Below, piece after piece: positions 1-8,624 of a stretch of DNA of 64,000 nt. Made by a program: the position numbers and the translations under genes. The notes under the pieces were generated by a model, which was given only the letters and a program-made list of their open reading frames with translations, was not told the origin of the DNA and made no database searches. The DNA lies in NCBI GenBank assembly GCA_018609055.1, contig JABAYJ010000009.1, positions 369,761 through 433,760 of the forward strand. The letters run 5' to 3'. The stretch is from Flavobacteriales bacterium (GTDB lineage Bacteria > Bacteroidota > Bacteroidia > Flavobacteriales_D > CAJJDF01). Numbering within the stretch: position 1 is the stretch's first letter; the number at the start of each line of letters is the position of its first letter.

Positions 1-868
1 CTGGTCTTCCTCCAGATGGTTTAGCTTCAGTGAAAACTCCTTTAAGGCATCTGCCAACATAAGGGTATTCATTAGTAACAAAATAACAATACTCTCCGTC
101 TATAGATATTCCGTTACATTCATCTAGTTGACCTATAGTTTGATCAAAAGTCCAATCAGAAACAAAAATTCCATCAGCAGAAGAATTATTTAATTCTTTT
201 TTTATAGTTTTTTTACCAGCTGTATAAGAACAAGCATCACCTGTTCTTGATTCAGAAGAAAGCTTAAAACTAGGTTTATACTTCCCGCTTTTGGAGTAGT
301 AAATAGGAAAACCATCTTTGGCATATCCCATTAATACAATATCTTCACCTTTATCAAGAACCTCTACCAATCCTTTAGGTGCTCCATGATAGTGATAGGC
401 ACCAGTAGGTTGAACATGTGCATTATTATAATCAAGTCCTAGATTTACAAGTTCCTGAAAAGCTTCAATTCTATATACTTCTCCTGTTTCACAAACAAAT
501 CGCTCTGCAGTTTCTGGTTCAAATTTAACGCCATTCAGTGCTATTCCGGGTTCTCTGGCCCATTTAGATTCTCCAGATAATTTTGGTTTTAATGGAAAAG
601 AATAACTCAAATTTTGAGCAGAAATACTATTTGGATTTCCAGAGTTTGGGAATTCGCCAGTTTTGTGATTTGGTAATCCATTAGTTTTCATTATTCTATT
701 TCCGTTTTCAATGGTCATAGTTGTGTTTGTTCCAAATTGATTGTCTATTATTTTATACTTACCATCATAATGTTGCACCTCATATGTGTCAGTTGCATTT
801 TCATAACTTGGATTAGTATTTTTTGAGGTATTGTTTTTACATGCTAACACAGTAATAGCGATAGTCAC
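1..868 (-). CDS. YHYH domain-containing lipoprotein (3' end beyond the window)
   Basis: Reading the minus strand gives an open frame running off the left edge. It contains the YHYH family signature: HVQPTGAYHYHG, followed by LMGYAKDGFPIYY. The frame starts with a lipoprotein leader (KTIKKVTFFV...VLAC, Cys codon near 840), so the product is probably an exported, lipid-anchored protein. The family has no settled biochemical function. The start is odd: the full leader reaches back to 901, next to the stop codon of the upstream small gene, but contains no ATG or TTG. The first conventional start is GTG at 868, which would leave out the charged n-region. Either a rare start codon or coupling to the upstream gene is used, or the start has been lost. 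The family call is firm and the start is not. Confidence 0.8.
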   Translation of the reverse strand, partial: MTIAITVLACKNNTSKNTNPSYENATDTYEVQHYDGKYKIIDNQFGTNTTMTIENGNRIMKTNGLPNHKTGEFPNSGNPNSISAQNLSYSFPLKPKLSGESKWAREPGIALNGVKFEPETAERFVCETGEVYRIEAFQELVNLGLDYNNAHVQPTGAYHYHGAPKGLVEVLDKGEDIVLMGYAKDGFPIYYSKSGKYKPSFKLSSESRTGDACSYTAGKKTIKKELNNSSADGIFVSDWTFDQTIGQLDECNGISIDGEYCYFVTNEYPYVGRCLKGVFTEAKPSGGRP

Positions 869-897
869 AAAAAATGTTACTTTTTTAATAGTCTTAC

Positions 898-1245
898 TTA
901 ATTATTTTTGAATAATTTCTTTTTTGCCTTAATAGCCTTTAACATTCTTTTTTGCTCTTCAGTATATACAGCATTTTTTTGAGCCTTAAATTTCTTCTTA
1001 GCTGCTTTTTTTTCTGCTTTTGGAAGTGATTTGATATTTGCTTCTTTTTTCGCCTTTTTAATAGCTTTTAATTTTGCAATTTGTTCTTTAGTTAAAGTCT
1101 TTTTAAAAGCTTCTTTATCTCTTTTTAATTCTGCTTTTTCATCTGTAGTAATTGTTGTATTTGCTTTTTTAGTTTTACTTTCCTGAGCAAATGAACTGAA
1201 TGTAACTGTCATTAATGCTAGAGTTATTAAAAGTATCTTTCTCAT
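898..1245 (-). CDS. small Lys/Ala-rich secreted protein, function unknown
   Basis: The product has 115 residues. It begins with a clear Sec signal peptide (MRKILLITLALMTVTFSSFAQ) and continues as a very basic, Lys-rich, probably helical region with repeated KAxKK patterns. I do not recognise a characterised family. The size and helical, charged composition recall small periplasmic Spy/CpxP-like proteins, but I see no LTxxQ motif pair, so this is only a resemblance. It is directly upstream of the YHYH lipoprotein and is probably co-transcribed with it, which suggests a shared envelope role. Confidence 0.7.
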   Translation of the reverse strand: MRKILLITLALMTVTFSSFAQESKTKKANTTITTDEKAELKRDKEAFKKTLTKEQIAKLKAIKKAKKEANIKSLPKAEKKAAKKKFKAQKNAVYTEEQKRMLKAIKAKKKLFKNN

Positions 1246-1565
1246 TTTATATGTTTTTTATAAGTTGTTTAATTCTTTGACGAAAATTTATAAATAATCC
1301 TTCTTCTCAATTGATTAAAATTTAAGATTCCGGAACTAACCAAAATACCAAAATTTTATTTTCTCTTTTCAACAGTTTGGTTTTTAGTTATTTGATATTC
1401 AGTAAAATAAAAAAATAATTTTTGGTTTATAATTTAACTGTTCAGTAACAGGCACCAAATCGGATGTAAACGTCACCTTTTAAATTAAAGCAAAAAAAAA
1501 GTCCACAAAAAAAGTCCCGAAGAAAACTTCGAGACTTTTTTATAAAATGTATTTTACTTAAAAGC
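1246..1565. other. 320-bp intergenic region
   Basis: This non-coding stretch lies upstream of the Lys-rich protein gene and downstream of rpmB. It is AT-rich. The only structured element I can support is the rpmB terminator hairpin at 1507-1540. No convincing TAnnTTTG promoter stands out for the small secreted gene. Confidence 0.6.
1507..1540 (-). terminator. rho-independent terminator after rpmB
   Basis: A-run, stem GTCCCGAAG / CTTCGAGAC with one C.A mismatch, loop AAAA, then a T-run. It lies 26 bp past the rpmB stop. The flanking A and T runs make it symmetric, but only rpmB reads into it. Confidence 0.8.
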
Positions 1566-1808
1566 TTACGCTCCTGTGTACAATCCTTTTGCTTTTGATT
1601 CCTTAATCATTTCTTCGATTCCTTTCTTATCGATAGTTCTCAAAGCTCTAGTACATAATTTAAGTGTAACTGTTCTGTCTTCACTTGGTAAGTGAAATTT
1701 CTTAGTTACTAAATTTGGATAAAACTTTCTTCTTGTTCTTCTTAAAGAGAAAGAAACGTTATTACCTGACTGTACTTTTTTACCTGTTAATTGACAAACT
1801 TTTGACAT
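1566..1808 (-). CDS. rpmB: 50S ribosomal protein bL28
   Basis: The product has 80 residues, the normal length for bL28. The N-terminal motif SKVCQLTGKK, the NNVSFSLRRTRRKFYPNL core and the TIDKKGIEEM segment near residues 58-67 match the family. It is a structural component of the large ribosomal subunit. In many Flavobacteriales rpmB is followed by rpmG; here it stands alone and ends in its own terminator, so bL33 must be encoded elsewhere. Confidence 0.97.
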   Translation of the reverse strand: MSKVCQLTGKKVQSGNNVSFSLRRTRRKFYPNLVTKKFHLPSEDRTVTLKLCTRALRTIDKKGIEEMIKESKAKGLYTGA

Positions 1809-1893
1809 CTTCTGTTATTTTTTGAGAATGCAAAGAAAACCCTTTTTTCTATTTAATCAAAACTTTAAGAGTGTTTTTTCTTAAATAATTCAA

Positions 1894-2766
1894 TTAAGAA
1901 TACGAATTAAATATTCCCCCCGACATTTTTAACGAATCTAGGAATAATCCATGGTTTAAACCAGTTTTAAATGAATGCTCTTCAAAATAAGAAATCATTT
2001 TTTCTGTAGGCATGTTTCCAGTCAATTCATCTGCTGCCATTGGGCAACCTCCATAGCCTTTTATTGCTCCATCAAAACGGTTACAACCGCTCTCGATACT
2101 TACAGCTATTTTCTCCTCCCAAGTATCAGGAGTTGTGTGTAAATGAGCACCAAACTCTACTTTGGTAAATTCAGGAATAAGTGTTGTAAATAATGATGCG
2201 ATAGATTCTTTATCCGAGCTCCCAATTGTATCGGAAAGGGCTAAGATATTTACATCTAATTCCTTATGAAGTCTTTCGGCCCATTTAGCTACAATGTCTT
2301 GGTTCCATTTATCTCCATAAGGATTACCAAAAGCCATAGATAAATAAACCACAATCTCTTTCTTATTCTTTACACACAAATTTTGAATCTCTTCTACTCT
2401 TGATAGCGATTCTTCGATACTCGAATTGGTATTTCTCTGCTGAAATGTTTCTGAAACGGAGAAAGGAAAGCCTAAATAATTAATTTCTTCAAAATTAACC
2501 GCATCACCAGCTCCTCTTTTGTTTGCAACAATGGCAAGCAGTTTAGAGTCTGTTTCATCAAGCTTTAGCATACTTAAAACATCTGCGGTATCTTTTAGTT
2601 GTGGAATAGCCTTAGGCGATACAAAGCTCCCAAAATCGATTGTATCAAAACCAACTTTTAATAAGGAGTTGATGTAATTAGCTTTTAATTCAGTAGGCAC
2701 AAAATCGTGCATTCCCTGCATGGCATCACGAGGGCACTCTATTAATTTAATTGCTTTGTTATCCAT
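1894..2766 (-). CDS. mvaB: hydroxymethylglutaryl-CoA lyase family protein
   Basis: The product has 290 residues and an HMGL-like TIM-barrel fold. Visible motifs are ECPRDAMQG at residues 10-18 (metal and catalytic Arg/Asp), HLH at 208-210 (metal ligands) and GYGGCPMA around Cys241, the catalytic-cysteine loop. The expected reaction splits HMG-CoA into acetyl-CoA and acetoacetate, the last step of leucine breakdown. It begins one base after the pyrD stop, so the two are co-transcribed. A methylcrotonyl-CoA-type carboxyltransferase at 33756-35393 would belong to the same pathway. The ECPRDAMQG variant is the one I associate with Bacteroidetes enzymes, whereas classical lyases read EVGPRDGLQN. 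Confidence 0.88.
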   Translation of the reverse strand: MDNKAIKLIECPRDAMQGMHDFVPTELKANYINSLLKVGFDTIDFGSFVSPKAIPQLKDTADVLSMLKLDETDSKLLAIVANKRGAGDAVNFEEINYLGFPFSVSETFQQRNTNSSIEESLSRVEEIQNLCVKNKKEIVVYLSMAFGNPYGDKWNQDIVAKWAERLHKELDVNILALSDTIGSSDKESIASLFTTLIPEFTKVEFGAHLHTTPDTWEEKIAVSIESGCNRFDGAIKGYGGCPMAADELTGNMPTEKMISYFEEHSFKTGLNHGLFLDSLKMSGGIFNSYS

Positions 2767-2767
2767 T

Positions 2768-3808
2768 TTAGTTGTTCTTTTTATTCAGGATTCCTTTATT
2801 GATTTTCTTAATCATGCTTGGTCCTTCGTACACAAATCCTGTATATACTTGCACTATATCTGCTCCAGCTTCTAGTTTTTCAATAGCATCTTCGGCAGTA
2901 TTTATTCCACCAACACCAATTATAGGAAAAGCCTTGTTACTCTTTGTACTTAAATAACGAATAACTTCTGTGCTTCTTGCAGCAACTGGTTTTCCACTTA
3001 GTCCTCCGTTTCCAATTTCTTCTATTCGCGAATCCGAAGTTTTTAAATTTTCACGAGATATTGTTGTGTTCGAAGCTATTATTCCTTCAATTTTAGTGTC
3101 TGCAACAATATCAATGATATCATCCAATTGCGAATCAGTTAAATCTGGAGCTATTTTCAATAAAATAGGCCTTTGGATTTCTTTTTCAGCATTCAAGTTT
3201 TTAAGTCTCATCAGTATCTCTGTCAATGGCTTTTTGTCTTGTAAAGCTCTTAAATTAGGAGTGTTAGGAGAGCTTACATTAACCACAAAATAATCTACGT
3301 GAGGGTGTAATTCATTAAAACAAATAACATAATCATCCACAGCACTTTCATTTGGAGTCAGTTTGTTTTTACCAATGTTTCCTCCAATTATTACTCCAGA
3401 ATTATTCTTTTTTAATCTCTCTACAGCTTCTTTAACTCCACCATTGTTAAATCCCATTCTGTTTATTAATCCACTATCAGCTGGCAATCGAAACATTCTT
3501 TTTTTAGGATTTCCTTCTTGTGGAAGAGGAGTAAGGGTTCCTATTTCTATAAATCCAAAACCAAAGGCTGCTAACTCATTAAATAGCTTAGCATCTTTAT
3601 CAAAACCTGCAGCTAATCCTACAGGGTTTTTAAATTTTAATCCAAATAATTCTTTTTCAAGACTTTTGTCTTCAAAGTTGTGAGTGGCTTTGGCTAAAGA
3701 CTTTACTCCAGGAATTTTGAATAAAACTTTGATAGAATTGAAAATGAAATGATGAATTTTTTCAGGATCAAAACTGAATAGAATAGGTCTTATAATTAGT
3801 TTGTACAT
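2768..3808 (-). CDS. pyrD: dihydroorotate dehydrogenase (quinone), class 2
   Basis: The product has 346 residues. An N-terminal amphipathic helical extension (about residues 1-40) marks the membrane-associated, quinone-reducing class 2. FMN and substrate motifs follow: [10 protein letters not shown] near 64-73, NRMGFNN at 116-122, and [11 protein letters not shown] from 177 with the catalytic base Ser180, then KIAPDLT and IIGVGGI. It oxidises dihydroorotate to orotate in pyrimidine synthesis at the cytoplasmic membrane. It is transcribed divergently from relA/spoT, with a -7-like element 29 bp upstream, and is followed by mvaB with a one-base gap. Confidence 0.97.
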   Translation of the reverse strand: MYKLIIRPILFSFDPEKIHHFIFNSIKVLFKIPGVKSLAKATHNFEDKSLEKELFGLKFKNPVGLAAGFDKDAKLFNELAAFGFGFIEIGTLTPLPQEGNPKKRMFRLPADSGLINRMGFNNGGVKEAVERLKKNNSGVIIGGNIGKNKLTPNESAVDDYVICFNELHPHVDYFVVNVSSPNTPNLRALQDKKPLTEILMRLKNLNAEKEIQRPILLKIAPDLTDSQLDDIIDIVADTKIEGIIASNTTISRENLKTSDSRIEEIGNGGLSGKPVAARSTEVIRYLSTKSNKAFPIIGVGGINTAEDAIEKLEAGADIVQVYTGFVYEGPSMIKKINKGILNKKNN

Positions 3809-3836
3809 AGGAATATTCGTAGAGTTAAATTTCTTA

Positions 3837-3844
3837 CAAATATA
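3837..3844 (-). promoter_or_regulatory. Bacteroidetes -7 element upstream of pyrD
   Basis: Minus strand TATATTTG matches the TAnnTTTG consensus and lies about 29 bp before the pyrD ATG in the pyrD/relA divergent region. I see no good -33 TTTG partner. Confidence 0.4.
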
Positions 3845-3907
3845 ACACGAATTGGAGGAATTTTTTTAATAACTTTCCTATATTCAAGTAAGATTTTAAA
3901 AGGAAGA

Positions 3908-6145
3908 ATGAAAGACTACTCAGAAAGCGATAAAAAAATAATTTTAAAAGACTACAGAGGATTGTTGCGAGCATCAAAAAAGTTCAGAACAACCCCTGAA
4001 GATACTGCATACATAAGAAAAGCATTTAATTATGCGGCAGAAGCTCATATGACTATGCGAAGAAAATCGGGCGAGCCTTACATAACTCACCCAATTGCTG
4101 TTGCACGAATTTGTACGGAAGAAATTGGACTTGGAGCAACTTCTATTGCTTGTGCTTTACTTCATGATACAGTTGAAGATACAGATGTAACTCTTGAGGA
4201 TATTGAGTTAATATTTGGAAGAAGAGAAAAGAGAATAATTGATGGATTAACCAAAATTTCTGGAGCTTTTGATTTGTCTACTTCTGATCAAGCAGAGAAT
4301 TTCCGTAAGATGATTCTTACTCTACCAGATGATGTGAGAGTAATATTTATTAAGCTTGCCGATAGGTTGCATAATATGAGGACGCTTGGCTCAATGAGGC
4401 CGGATAAGCAGAGAAAAATAGCTTCTGAAACATTGTTTCTGTATGCACCACTTGCTCACAGGTTGGGACTAAATGCTGTAAAAACAGAATTGGAAGATTT
4501 ATCCTTAAAGTATACGGAGCCAGAAGCTTATAATGAAATAGCTATAAAACTCAGAAAATCTCAAGAAATAAGAGCAAGGTTTATTAGCCAGTTTATTTCT
4601 CCACTTAAAAAGGAATTAGATAAAACCGGATTGAAATATTCGATTAAAGGGAGACCAAAATCTATCTATTCTATTTACAATAAAATAAAAAAGAAGAAAG
4701 TAACCTTTGAAGAGATTTACGACTTGTTTGCTGTAAGAATAATATTGGACAGTAAACAGGAGAATGAAAAAACAGATGCTTGGCGAGTATATTCTGTTGT
4801 AACTGACTTTTACAGGCCAAATCCTGATAGATTAAGAGATTGGATTACAAATCCTAGGAGTAATGGATACGAGTCGTTACACACTACTGTAATGAGCCCA
4901 ACAGGTAAATGGGTAGAAATTCAAATCCGAAGTGAAAGAATGGATGAGATTGCCGAAAAAGGGATGGCAGCTCACTGGAAATATAAGGATAGCAAGAAGA
5001 AAATTGAAAGTAAATTTGATAATTGGATTAATAAAATTCGTGATTTAGTAGAGAACAAAGAAACTGATACTCTTGATTTTATTGATGATTTTAAGCTGAA
5101 TTTGTATGCAGAGGAAATGTATATTTTTACTCCTAAAGGAGAATTGAGAACATTACCAAAGAACGCTACAGCTCTTGATTTTGCATTTGATATTCACGGA
5201 GATATTGGAAAAAAATGTATAGGAGCAAAGGTGAATCATAAGTTGGTGCCGCTTAATCACATATTGAGTAGTGGAGATCAGGTTGAAATTATTACGTCTA
5301 ACAAACAAAAGCCAAAAGAGGCTTGGTTAGATTTTGTAGTTACATCCAAGGCCAGATCTAATGTAAAGCAATCTTTGAAAGAGGAAGTGAAACAAGTTGC
5401 TGAGCAAGGAAAGGAATCATTGAAGAGGAAATTAAAATCTTTGAAAGTAGATTATAACGATAAAAATATATCAGAACTACTTAAGCTTTATGATTTTAAA
5501 AATCCATTGGATTTAAATTTTCAGATTGCAAATGGAAAAATCGATTTGTCGAAAATAAAATCGATAGTTGTAAAAGGAGGAATTCTTAAATATGAAAAAG
5601 AGAGTGTTTTAACTTCTTTATTCAGGAGAAAGCAAAAAGAAGCCAAGAAATTGGATCAAGGTGAAATAATATCAAGCTTTGGTGGTAAGTCTAGCGAAGC
5701 AATTATCTTGGGAGACGATAGCTTAAAGCAAGTAGATTATAAAATTGCAAAATGTTGTTCGCCAATTCCTGGTGATAATGTGTTTGGGTTTTTGACAATA
5801 AACGAAGGAATAAAAATTCACAGAACAAATTGCCCAAATGCTGTTCAGTTAATGTCTCACTATGCTTACCGTGTATTAAAAGCAAAGTGGAAAAGCCAGA
5901 CTCTTAAAGAGTTTTCAGTAGGAGTGGAGTTTACAGGAATTGACGGGATGGGAATTTTGAATTCTCTTACAAACCTTGTTACTGGGAGTTTGAATATCAA
6001 TATTAAATCGCTTAATATAGGGTCAGAAGCAGGGTTTTTTAATGGAAACTTGAATGCTCTTGTTCACGATACTAAGCACCTAGATGATTTAATGAAAGAG
6101 ATGAAAAAGATAGAAGGGATAAAGACTGTAGAGAGGGTTTACTAA
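3908..6145 (+). CDS. bifunctional (p)ppGpp synthetase/hydrolase (RelA/SpoT)
   Basis: The product has 745 residues with the full Rel architecture. The N-terminal HD hydrolase retains H61 and HDTVED at 86-91, so degradation of (p)ppGpp should be active. The synthetase domain has GYESLHTTV and EIQIRSERMDEIAEKGMAAHWKYK-type motifs. A TGS domain (IFTPKGELRTLPKNATALDFA) precedes a zinc-finger/helical region with KCCSPIPGDNVFGF and a C-terminal ACT domain. It makes and removes the stringent-response alarmone. With both active sites intact it is a Rel/SpoT-type enzyme rather than a monofunctional RelA. A strong terminator follows. Confidence 0.96.
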   Translation: MKDYSESDKKIILKDYRGLLRASKKFRTTPEDTAYIRKAFNYAAEAHMTMRRKSGEPYITHPIAVARICTEEIGLGATSIACALLHDTVEDTDVTLEDIELIFGRREKRIIDGLTKISGAFDLSTSDQAENFRKMILTLPDDVRVIFIKLADRLHNMRTLGSMRPDKQRKIASETLFLYAPLAHRLGLNAVKTELEDLSLKYTEPEAYNEIAIKLRKSQEIRARFISQFISPLKKELDKTGLKYSIKGRPKSIYSIYNKIKKKKVTFEEIYDLFAVRIILDSKQENEKTDAWRVYSVVTDFYRPNPDRLRDWITNPRSNGYESLHTTVMSPTGKWVEIQIRSERMDEIAEKGMAAHWKYKDSKKKIESKFDNWINKIRDLVENKETDTLDFIDDFKLNLYAEEMYIFTPKGELRTLPKNATALDFAFDIHGDIGKKCIGAKVNHKLVPLNHILSSGDQVEIITSNKQKPKEAWLDFVVTSKARSNVKQSLKEEVKQVAEQGKESLKRKLKSLKVDYNDKNISELLKLYDFKNPLDLNFQIANGKIDLSKIKSIVVKGGILKYEKESVLTSLFRRKQKEAKKLDQGEIISSFGGKSSEAIILGDDSLKQVDYKIAKCCSPIPGDNVFGFLTINEGIKIHRTNCPNAVQLMSHYAYRVLKAKWKSQTLKEFSVGVEFTGIDGMGILNSLTNLVTGSLNINIKSLNIGSEAGFFNGNLNALVHDTKHLDDLMKEMKKIEGIKTVERVY

Positions 6146-6160
6146 GATTTTATTGGAAAC

Positions 6161-6196
6161 AAAAAAAGCTTCTCAATTTTGAGAAGCTTTTTTTTT
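6161..6196 (+). terminator. rho-independent terminator after relA/spoT
   Basis: A nearly perfect inverted repeat (AGCTTCTCAA / TTGAGAAGCT) is flanked by an A-run and nine Ts, 16 bp after the stop. Its right arm runs into direct-repeat copy A at 6183-6267. Confidence 0.85.
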
Positions 6197-6267
6197 GTGA
6201 CCTCAAGTGGTGAGAGTTCAAACTTTTTGAAGGATCTAAATCAACTTGAAAATTTGGAATTCAACCC
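6183..6267. repeat. 85-bp direct repeat, copy A
   Basis: The sequence starting GAAGCTTTTTTTTTGTGACC recurs at 8540-8624 in the same orientation with about 80-85% identity by eye. Shared blocks include TTTTTTTTTGTGACCTC, GTGAGA-TTCAAACTTT, AGGATCTAAATCA and TTCAA-CCC. The two copies bracket a 2.3-kb segment carrying the DMT transporter, the XRE relic and the IS6 element. The form (T-run, GTGACCTC, TTCAAAC) loosely resembles the reverse complement of a degraded tRNA 3' end, which is only a guess. Confidence 0.75.
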
Positions 6268-6687
6268 AAAGTTCCTGCTAGGGATACCGGGTGTCACTTC
6301 TAGTGATAAAATTTGATATCAGTAAGTAATGCTTTCATTTATTGAAAAGATAATTTTAATTTTGTGCGGTAAGTTCTAAAATTCTTTCTGCATTATTCAC
6401 TAAATAATTTAAACTATCAGCCATTTGATTTGGTAACATATTTAAATCAGAAAATTCTTCAACTTCTGCAATATTAAAAGACTTAAATTTTCCGTTTCTG
6501 TTTACATTTTTTGGTAGTACGTTTTTCTTATTTTCCTTAAAAAAATTATCATGCTTATTTCCATTAAACTAAACTGTTCTAACGCCAAAAGTGAAAATAA
6601 GAATGAGGATTATGAAAGTCTGAAGAAACTCTCTGAAGAAACCGGGTTTAAGATGTTTTTAACCGTAGCAAATAATTTTCAGCAGAA
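6268..6687. other. 420-bp region with gene remnants
   Basis: No intact gene is evident. It holds the 71-codon minus-strand fragment at 6356-6568, and a doubtful 46-residue plus-strand frame at 6551-6691 that overlaps the transporter stop and matches nothing I know. It looks like eroded accessory DNA. Confidence 0.5.
6356..6568 (-). pseudogene. C-terminal fragment of an unidentified gene
   Basis: A 71-codon minus-strand frame ends in TAA at 6356-6358 and reads ...VLPKNVNRNGKF... EVEEFSDLNMLPNQMADSLN... ILELTAQN. The amphipathic, protein-like composition suggests a real C-terminus. There is no start codon at a sensible position and an in-frame TAG lies just upstream, so it is a remnant. I cannot name the family. 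Confidence 0.35.
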
Positions 6688-7539
6688 TTAAATGGTTTGT
6701 AGATGTAACAGAAATGCACCAACCGAGATAATTGAAATAGCGAGCCAGTTTTGTTTTGAAATGGTTTCTTTAAAAAAGTAAGAGCTAAATAGAATCGTAG
6801 TGAGCGGACTGGTCAAAAAAATCATGCCTGAAATAATTGGGTTGGTGATTTTTAATCCTAACAAACTACATGAGAAAGCGCCTAATAATACGACACTCAT
6901 CGAAAGTATTGGTATAAAATTTTGACCAATATCTGTTTTTATCCGTGACAAATTTGTTTTTCTTAGTAGCAGAACAAACGAAGTAAGTAACACAATAGAT
7001 TCTTGATTTGAAATGATGACTAATGGAGAAATATTTCCGGTTAAGTTTTTCCAATGAATTAATGAAGAAGAGGAAAAAGCTATAGTCATGAGAGAGAGTA
7101 ATAAATGTTGGCGAATGTTTAGTTGAATTGAATTTGTTGAGTTCGCATGCAAAAACCATCCAAATCCCAAGAGAATAAAAACCCCACCCAGGAGTACCGA
7201 TGAAATTTCCAACTCTTCAAATATCCAAACATAAACGGTGGTAATAGCAATTCCAATAAGGTTGTATATTCCGACCCATTGCAAAGATGATTTTTTTAGA
7301 AAAAGAAGCATGCTAAAGAGACCTATGGTTCCTAAAATGGATCCCGCTGTGATTTTCAGATAATCAGAGGATGAGATTGAAAATTCAGGAAGAATTAGAA
7401 AAAGAGCACCCCAAGAAAAAAAAGTGGTAAAAACGGCTCTGTAGGCGACCAAAAACTCTATCGAAGATTTACCAATGTTCTTTTTCCAAAGAACATTGTT
7501 GAAAGAAAATAGAAGGACGGCAAACAAAAGGAAATGCAT
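6688..7539 (-). CDS. EamA/DMT-family transporter
   Basis: The product has 283 residues and about ten hydrophobic segments arranged as two five-helix halves, the EamA drug/metabolite transporter pattern. Helpful landmarks are the first segment (FAVLLFSFNNVLWKKNIG), AYRAVF near 32-37, and the second-half LTSPLTTILFSSYFFKETIS, where the Pro and Glu are typical of the repeat. Substrate cannot be predicted. It sits inside the 2.3-kb segment bounded by 85-bp direct repeats, next to an IS6 element, and is probably horizontally acquired. Confidence 0.8.
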   Translation of the reverse strand: MHFLLFAVLLFSFNNVLWKKNIGKSSIEFLVAYRAVFTTFFSWGALFLILPEFSISSSDYLKITAGSILGTIGLFSMLLFLKKSSLQWVGIYNLIGIAITTVYVWIFEELEISSVLLGGVFILLGFGWFLHANSTNSIQLNIRQHLLLSLMTIAFSSSSLIHWKNLTGNISPLVIISNQESIVLLTSFVLLLRKTNLSRIKTDIGQNFIPILSMSVVLLGAFSCSLLGLKITNPIISGMIFLTSPLTTILFSSYFFKETISKQNWLAISIISVGAFLLHLQTI

Positions 7540-7579
7540 AGGGGATGATTAATAAAAAAGATAAATTGAATCAGTGGTT

Positions 7580-7681
7580 CTGTTGGTTCTATAAATAAGC
7601 ATTTACCATATTGTAGCTTTTCCCCAATTTCTTGGCAAGCCAAATTTATTTAATGCCTTTCTCTTCAAGTACTTCTTTCGT
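7580..7681 (-). pseudogene. decayed XRE-family HTH regulator, cut by the IS6 left end
   Basis: The minus-strand frame from 7681 reads KEVLEEKGIK, stop, IWLAKKLGKSYNMVNAYL, stop, NQQ. This matches the helix-turn-helix of the common Bacteroidetes XRE regulators (KEVLxEKGIKQxWLAxxLGKSYNMVNxYxQN). The stops are TAA at 7646-7648 and TAG at 7589-7591. The first falls where a Gln codon is expected and is explained by one C-to-T change. The N-terminus is missing at the IS inverted repeat (7682), so the insertion appears to have removed it. The family call rests on recalled consensus. Confidence 0.55.
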
Positions 7682-8471
7682 GGTTCTGTCGCATTAACTT
7701 CATTAAATATAATAAATTTAATTTTTAATGCATTGTTAAGCAACTAACGAACAGAATGTTTTGAACGAAGTAGAACAAGGATTAATGATTTGATCCTTTT
7801 TAATTATGCTGACTACTTCTATTCCTGAGAGGGTTCGCTGTGCTGATTCAAACTCCTTGAATCCTGTCATTATTCTTATTCGCCTTTTTATTCTCCGGTG
7901 GTCTTGTTCTATGATATTATTCAAGTACTTGACCTTTCGTATCTTTATTTTCTTTGTGCTTAAACTTCTTTTGTTCACTGTCAAAATTGCTGAACTATTA
8001 GACCCACTTTTGTCTATGTTTACAATTCTTGGTTTTCCATTATTACCTATAGCTTTGTTGAAAAACTTCTGTGCTGACATCTTCTGTCTTCGTTTAGTTA
8101 ACAAGAAATCTAATGTATTTCCATACTTATCTTCTGCTCGGTATAAATACATATCTCGGCCTTTTACCTTTATATATGTCTCATCCATTCGCCAACTATC
8201 ACAAACCAGCTTTTTTCGCTTATGCATATTCTTCTCAACTTCTTTAGAAAATTTAAATACCCATCTTTGGATGGTGGAATGGTCTACTTTTATCCCTCTG
8301 ATTGACATCAATTCTTCCACATCTCTATAACTTAATGTAAATCTCAATTTGAAATAAACAGCTTGTAATATAATTACTCTTGGATATCGGTGACGCTCAA
8401 ACATAATTTCAGTATTAGATGAAGTCAAATCTAAACATTTATTAGTTACTCCGTGTTAATGCGACAGAACC
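7682..8471 (-). mobile_element. IS6-family insertion sequence (790 bp)
   Basis: The element is bounded by perfect 16-bp terminal inverted repeats, GGTTCTGTCGCATTAA at 7682-7697 and its complement at 8456-8471. It contains one DDE transposase gene filling most of the length. Size and tip sequence fit IS6. The flanking 8-mers (tctttcgt and gttattct) do not match, so no target duplication survives. That fits replicative IS6 transposition followed by deletion or recombination. Confidence 0.9.
7736..8428 (-). CDS. IS6-family transposase
   Basis: The product has 230 residues, full length for IS6. An N-terminal HTH region (YRDVEELMSIRGIKVDHSTIQRW) is followed by the DDE triad: Asp in SWRMDETYIKVKG near residue 90, Asp in VNIDKSGSN near 139, and Glu in LNNIIEQDHRRIKRR near 174. 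The family-typical RRIRIMTGFKEFESAQRTLSGIE motif follows. Nothing visible suggests inactivation. The enzyme would move its own element and any pair of matching ends, including the MITE at 10119-10269. Confidence 0.93.
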   Translation of the reverse strand: MTSSNTEIMFERHRYPRVIILQAVYFKLRFTLSYRDVEELMSIRGIKVDHSTIQRWVFKFSKEVEKNMHKRKKLVCDSWRMDETYIKVKGRDMYLYRAEDKYGNTLDFLLTKRRQKMSAQKFFNKAIGNNGKPRIVNIDKSGSNSSAILTVNKRSLSTKKIKIRKVKYLNNIIEQDHRRIKRRIRIMTGFKEFESAQRTLSGIEVVSIIKKDQIINPCSTSFKTFCSLVA

Positions 8472-8518
8472 GTTATTCTAGTAAAATAGCTAAAACCTAG
8501 ATAGAGCCGCCTTAAAAC

Positions 8519-8553
8519 AAAAAAAGCCCCAGTAAAACTGAAGCTTTTTTTTT
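8519..8553 (-). terminator. hairpin terminator after the DUF2779 gene
   Basis: A-run, AGC-CC-CAGT, loop AAAA, CTG-AA-GCT, then a T-run, 64 bp beyond the 8617 stop on the minus strand. The stem has a CC/AA internal mismatch. The right part belongs to direct-repeat copy B. Confidence 0.6.
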
Positions 8554-8624
8554 GTGACCTCCGCTAGTGAGAATTCAAACTTTCTTGAGGATCTAAATCA
8601 TCTTAAAAACTGGTATTCAAACCC
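8540..8624. repeat. 85-bp direct repeat, copy B
   Basis: This is the partner of 6183-6267 in the same orientation. Its right end overlaps the last codons and TGA stop of the DUF2779 gene (8617-8619), so the repeat predates or defines that gene end. Confidence 0.75.

Noticed and set aside
6551..6691. 46-residue plus-strand frame
   Set aside because: Short, no recognised homology, and overlaps the stop of the transporter gene.
7674..8479. Target-site duplication of the IS6 element
   Set aside because: The flanking 8-mers differ (tctttcgt and gttattct).
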